From NCBI GenBank assembly GCA_945867255.1, contig CAMBHV010000121.1:1-5328 (forward strand): a stretch of 5,328 nucleotides of DNA. Direction: 5' to 3'. The position numbers were made by a program, and so were the translations under genes. The notes beneath the pieces were generated by a model, which did not search any database, was not told the DNA's origin, and was given only the letters and a program-made list of their open reading frames with translations. Positions 4,354 to 5,328 of this stretch are shown piece after piece (position 1 is the first letter of the stretch; every line of letters starts with the position of its first letter). This DNA comes from an uncultured Clostridia bacterium (GTDB lineage Bacteria; Bacillota; Clostridia; Oscillospirales; Ruminococcaceae).

Positions 4354-5328
4354 ATGTTAACTGGCTCTCTTGCAACGACAGGCCTTATCGTGCTGGTTAT
4401 TTATATCATCGGCATGTTGGGCATTGGTGTTTATTGTAACAAAAAATACGCAAACAACCTCAGCGGCTTCCTGACAGGTGGTCGCAGTGTGGGCCCATGG
4501 GTATTTGCCTTGACCTACGGCTCCACTTACCTCAGTGCTTCTACGTTCATCGGTAATACCGGCACGGCTTATAAAGCCGGCATGGCATACCTGATGATGC
4601 CCGTGGCGCAGGTTATCCTGCTGCCGTTGGGCCTGATTTTCTTCTCGCACGGCCTGCGCAGAGTTTCTGTGCGACTGAACGCGATGACCCTTCCGGAGTA
4701 CATCAGCAAGCGTTTTAAAAGCAATACGGCAAGCATGATCGCTTCTATCGTGATCATCATTTTCATGGTTCCGTACATGGTGGGCGTTATCAAGGGTGGT
4801 GCACTTTCTCTTGGCAGCCTGCTTGGCCTGAGCTATGAAGTAAGTGTATTCCTTGTGGCAGGCGTTGCGTGCGTGTACCTTGTATTTGGTGGTTACATGG
4901 CACGTTGCTATACAGACGTGATCCAGGGCCTGATGATGGCTTTCGGCATGCTGGCCGTGCTGGTGGCCGGGTTCTTCATCATTGGTGGGCCCACACAGAT
5001 TGCTGCCGGTGTGGCTGCAGCTGACCCTGCGCTGCTTGAAACGCCGGGCCCGATGGGTTGGAGCAACCTGTTCCTGTTCTCTGCCGTGTATGCGCTGACC
5101 CCGTGGGGCCTGCCGCAGCTGGTGCAGACGAACTTCACCATCAAGGACAAAAAGACCGTTTACGTTTCTTCCGTTGTGCTTTCCATCTGGCTGGGTGCCA
5201 TCCTGATCGGTAGTATGATCATCGGTAACATGGGCCGCGCTTATTTCGGCGACAAGTTCCTGGATAACCCCGACCTTGTGTTCCCGAACTTGGTACTTAC
5301 ATTCTTCCCGAACATTTTGGGCGCCATT
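4354..5328 (+). CDS. Sodium:solute symporter (SSS family), 3' partial
   Basis: AAAGGAGA ends 7-8 nt before the ATG, and 325 codons are present before the window ends; family members run to about 460-550 residues. The SSS landmarks are visible in order: helix 1 (about 5-27), a GFLTGGRSVGP turn (38-48), helix 2 with LTYGSTYLSASTFIG (53-67), the LPEYISKRF motif (113-121) and GGYMARCYTDVIQG (179-192). A further conserved stretch, WGLPQLVQ with FTIKD, follows. About eight membrane helices are seen. The protein imports a solute driven by sodium or proton entry. Family relatives carry proline, pantothenate or sugars, and the substrate cannot be read from this sequence. Position after a ureide/pyrimidine catabolic cluster suggests a related substrate, but an operator and a hairpin-rich gap separate the two units. 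Codon use here includes many more GGT and CTT codons than in preT. Confidence 0.9.
   Translation, partial: MLTGSLATTGLIVLVIYIIGMLGIGVYCNKKYANNLSGFLTGGRSVGPWVFALTYGSTYLSASTFIGNTGTAYKAGMAYLMMPVAQVILLPLGLIFFSHGLRRVSVRLNAMTLPEYISKRFKSNTASMIASIVIIIFMVPYMVGVIKGGALSLGSLLGLSYEVSVFLVAGVACVYLVFGGYMARCYTDVIQGLMMAFGMLAVLVAGFFIIGGPTQIAAGVAAADPALLETPGPMGWSNLFLFSAVYALTPWGLPQLVQTNFTIKDKKTVYVSSVVLSIWLGAILIGSMIIGNMGRAYFGDKFLDNPDLVFPNLVLTFFPNILGAI

Noticed and set aside
4357..5150. Three minus-strand open frames opposite the symporter
   Set aside because: They are antisense to a well-marked SSS gene and have no plausible protein features.

Overview
The window is a gene-dense, GC-rich stretch with every supported gene on the + strand. 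Strong AGGAGG-type ribosome-binding sites, GC-biased codons, an Fe-S pyrimidine reductase and a cre-like operator together suggest an anaerobic Firmicute, probably a gut clostridium of the Oscillospirales/Ruminococcaceae type. That assignment is an inference from style and gene content, not from a marker gene.

Positions 2-3849 form a tightly packed catabolic cluster. It begins with the 3' end of preA (ferredoxin-like tail of the catalytic subunit of NAD-dependent dihydropyrimidine dehydrogenase). Next come preT (the FAD/NAD(P)H/Fe-S subunit), a cyclic amidohydrolase of the dihydropyrimidinase/hydantoinase/allantoinase group, and a transcarbamylase of the knotted N-acetylornithine carbamoyltransferase/YgeW type. 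Gaps are 14, 76 and 32 nt. The 76-nt gap holds a long stable hairpin.

A 271-nt non-coding gap (3850-4120) follows. It holds two hairpins, short direct repeats and a perfect 12-bp palindrome resembling a CcpA/LacI-family operator. Downstream are a 39-codon single-helix membrane protein, a 113-nt structured spacer and the first 325 codons of a sodium:solute symporter (SSS) that runs off the window. The pairing resembles SSS transporters that travel with a tiny accessory subunit.

The first two steps read as reductive pyrimidine degradation: uracil or thymine is reduced by PreAT, then the dihydropyrimidine ring is opened to an N-carbamoyl-beta-amino acid. The visible cluster then has a transcarbamylase where a beta-ureidopropionase would be expected. 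The most interesting hypothesis is that the ureido product is phosphorolysed to the amino acid plus carbamoyl phosphate, which a carbamate kinase could turn into ATP. The amidohydrolase and transcarbamylase also fit a purine-ureide route (compare the hyuA/ygeW cluster of E. coli), so the substrate is not settled by sequence alone. The symporter may import the substrate or a related compound.
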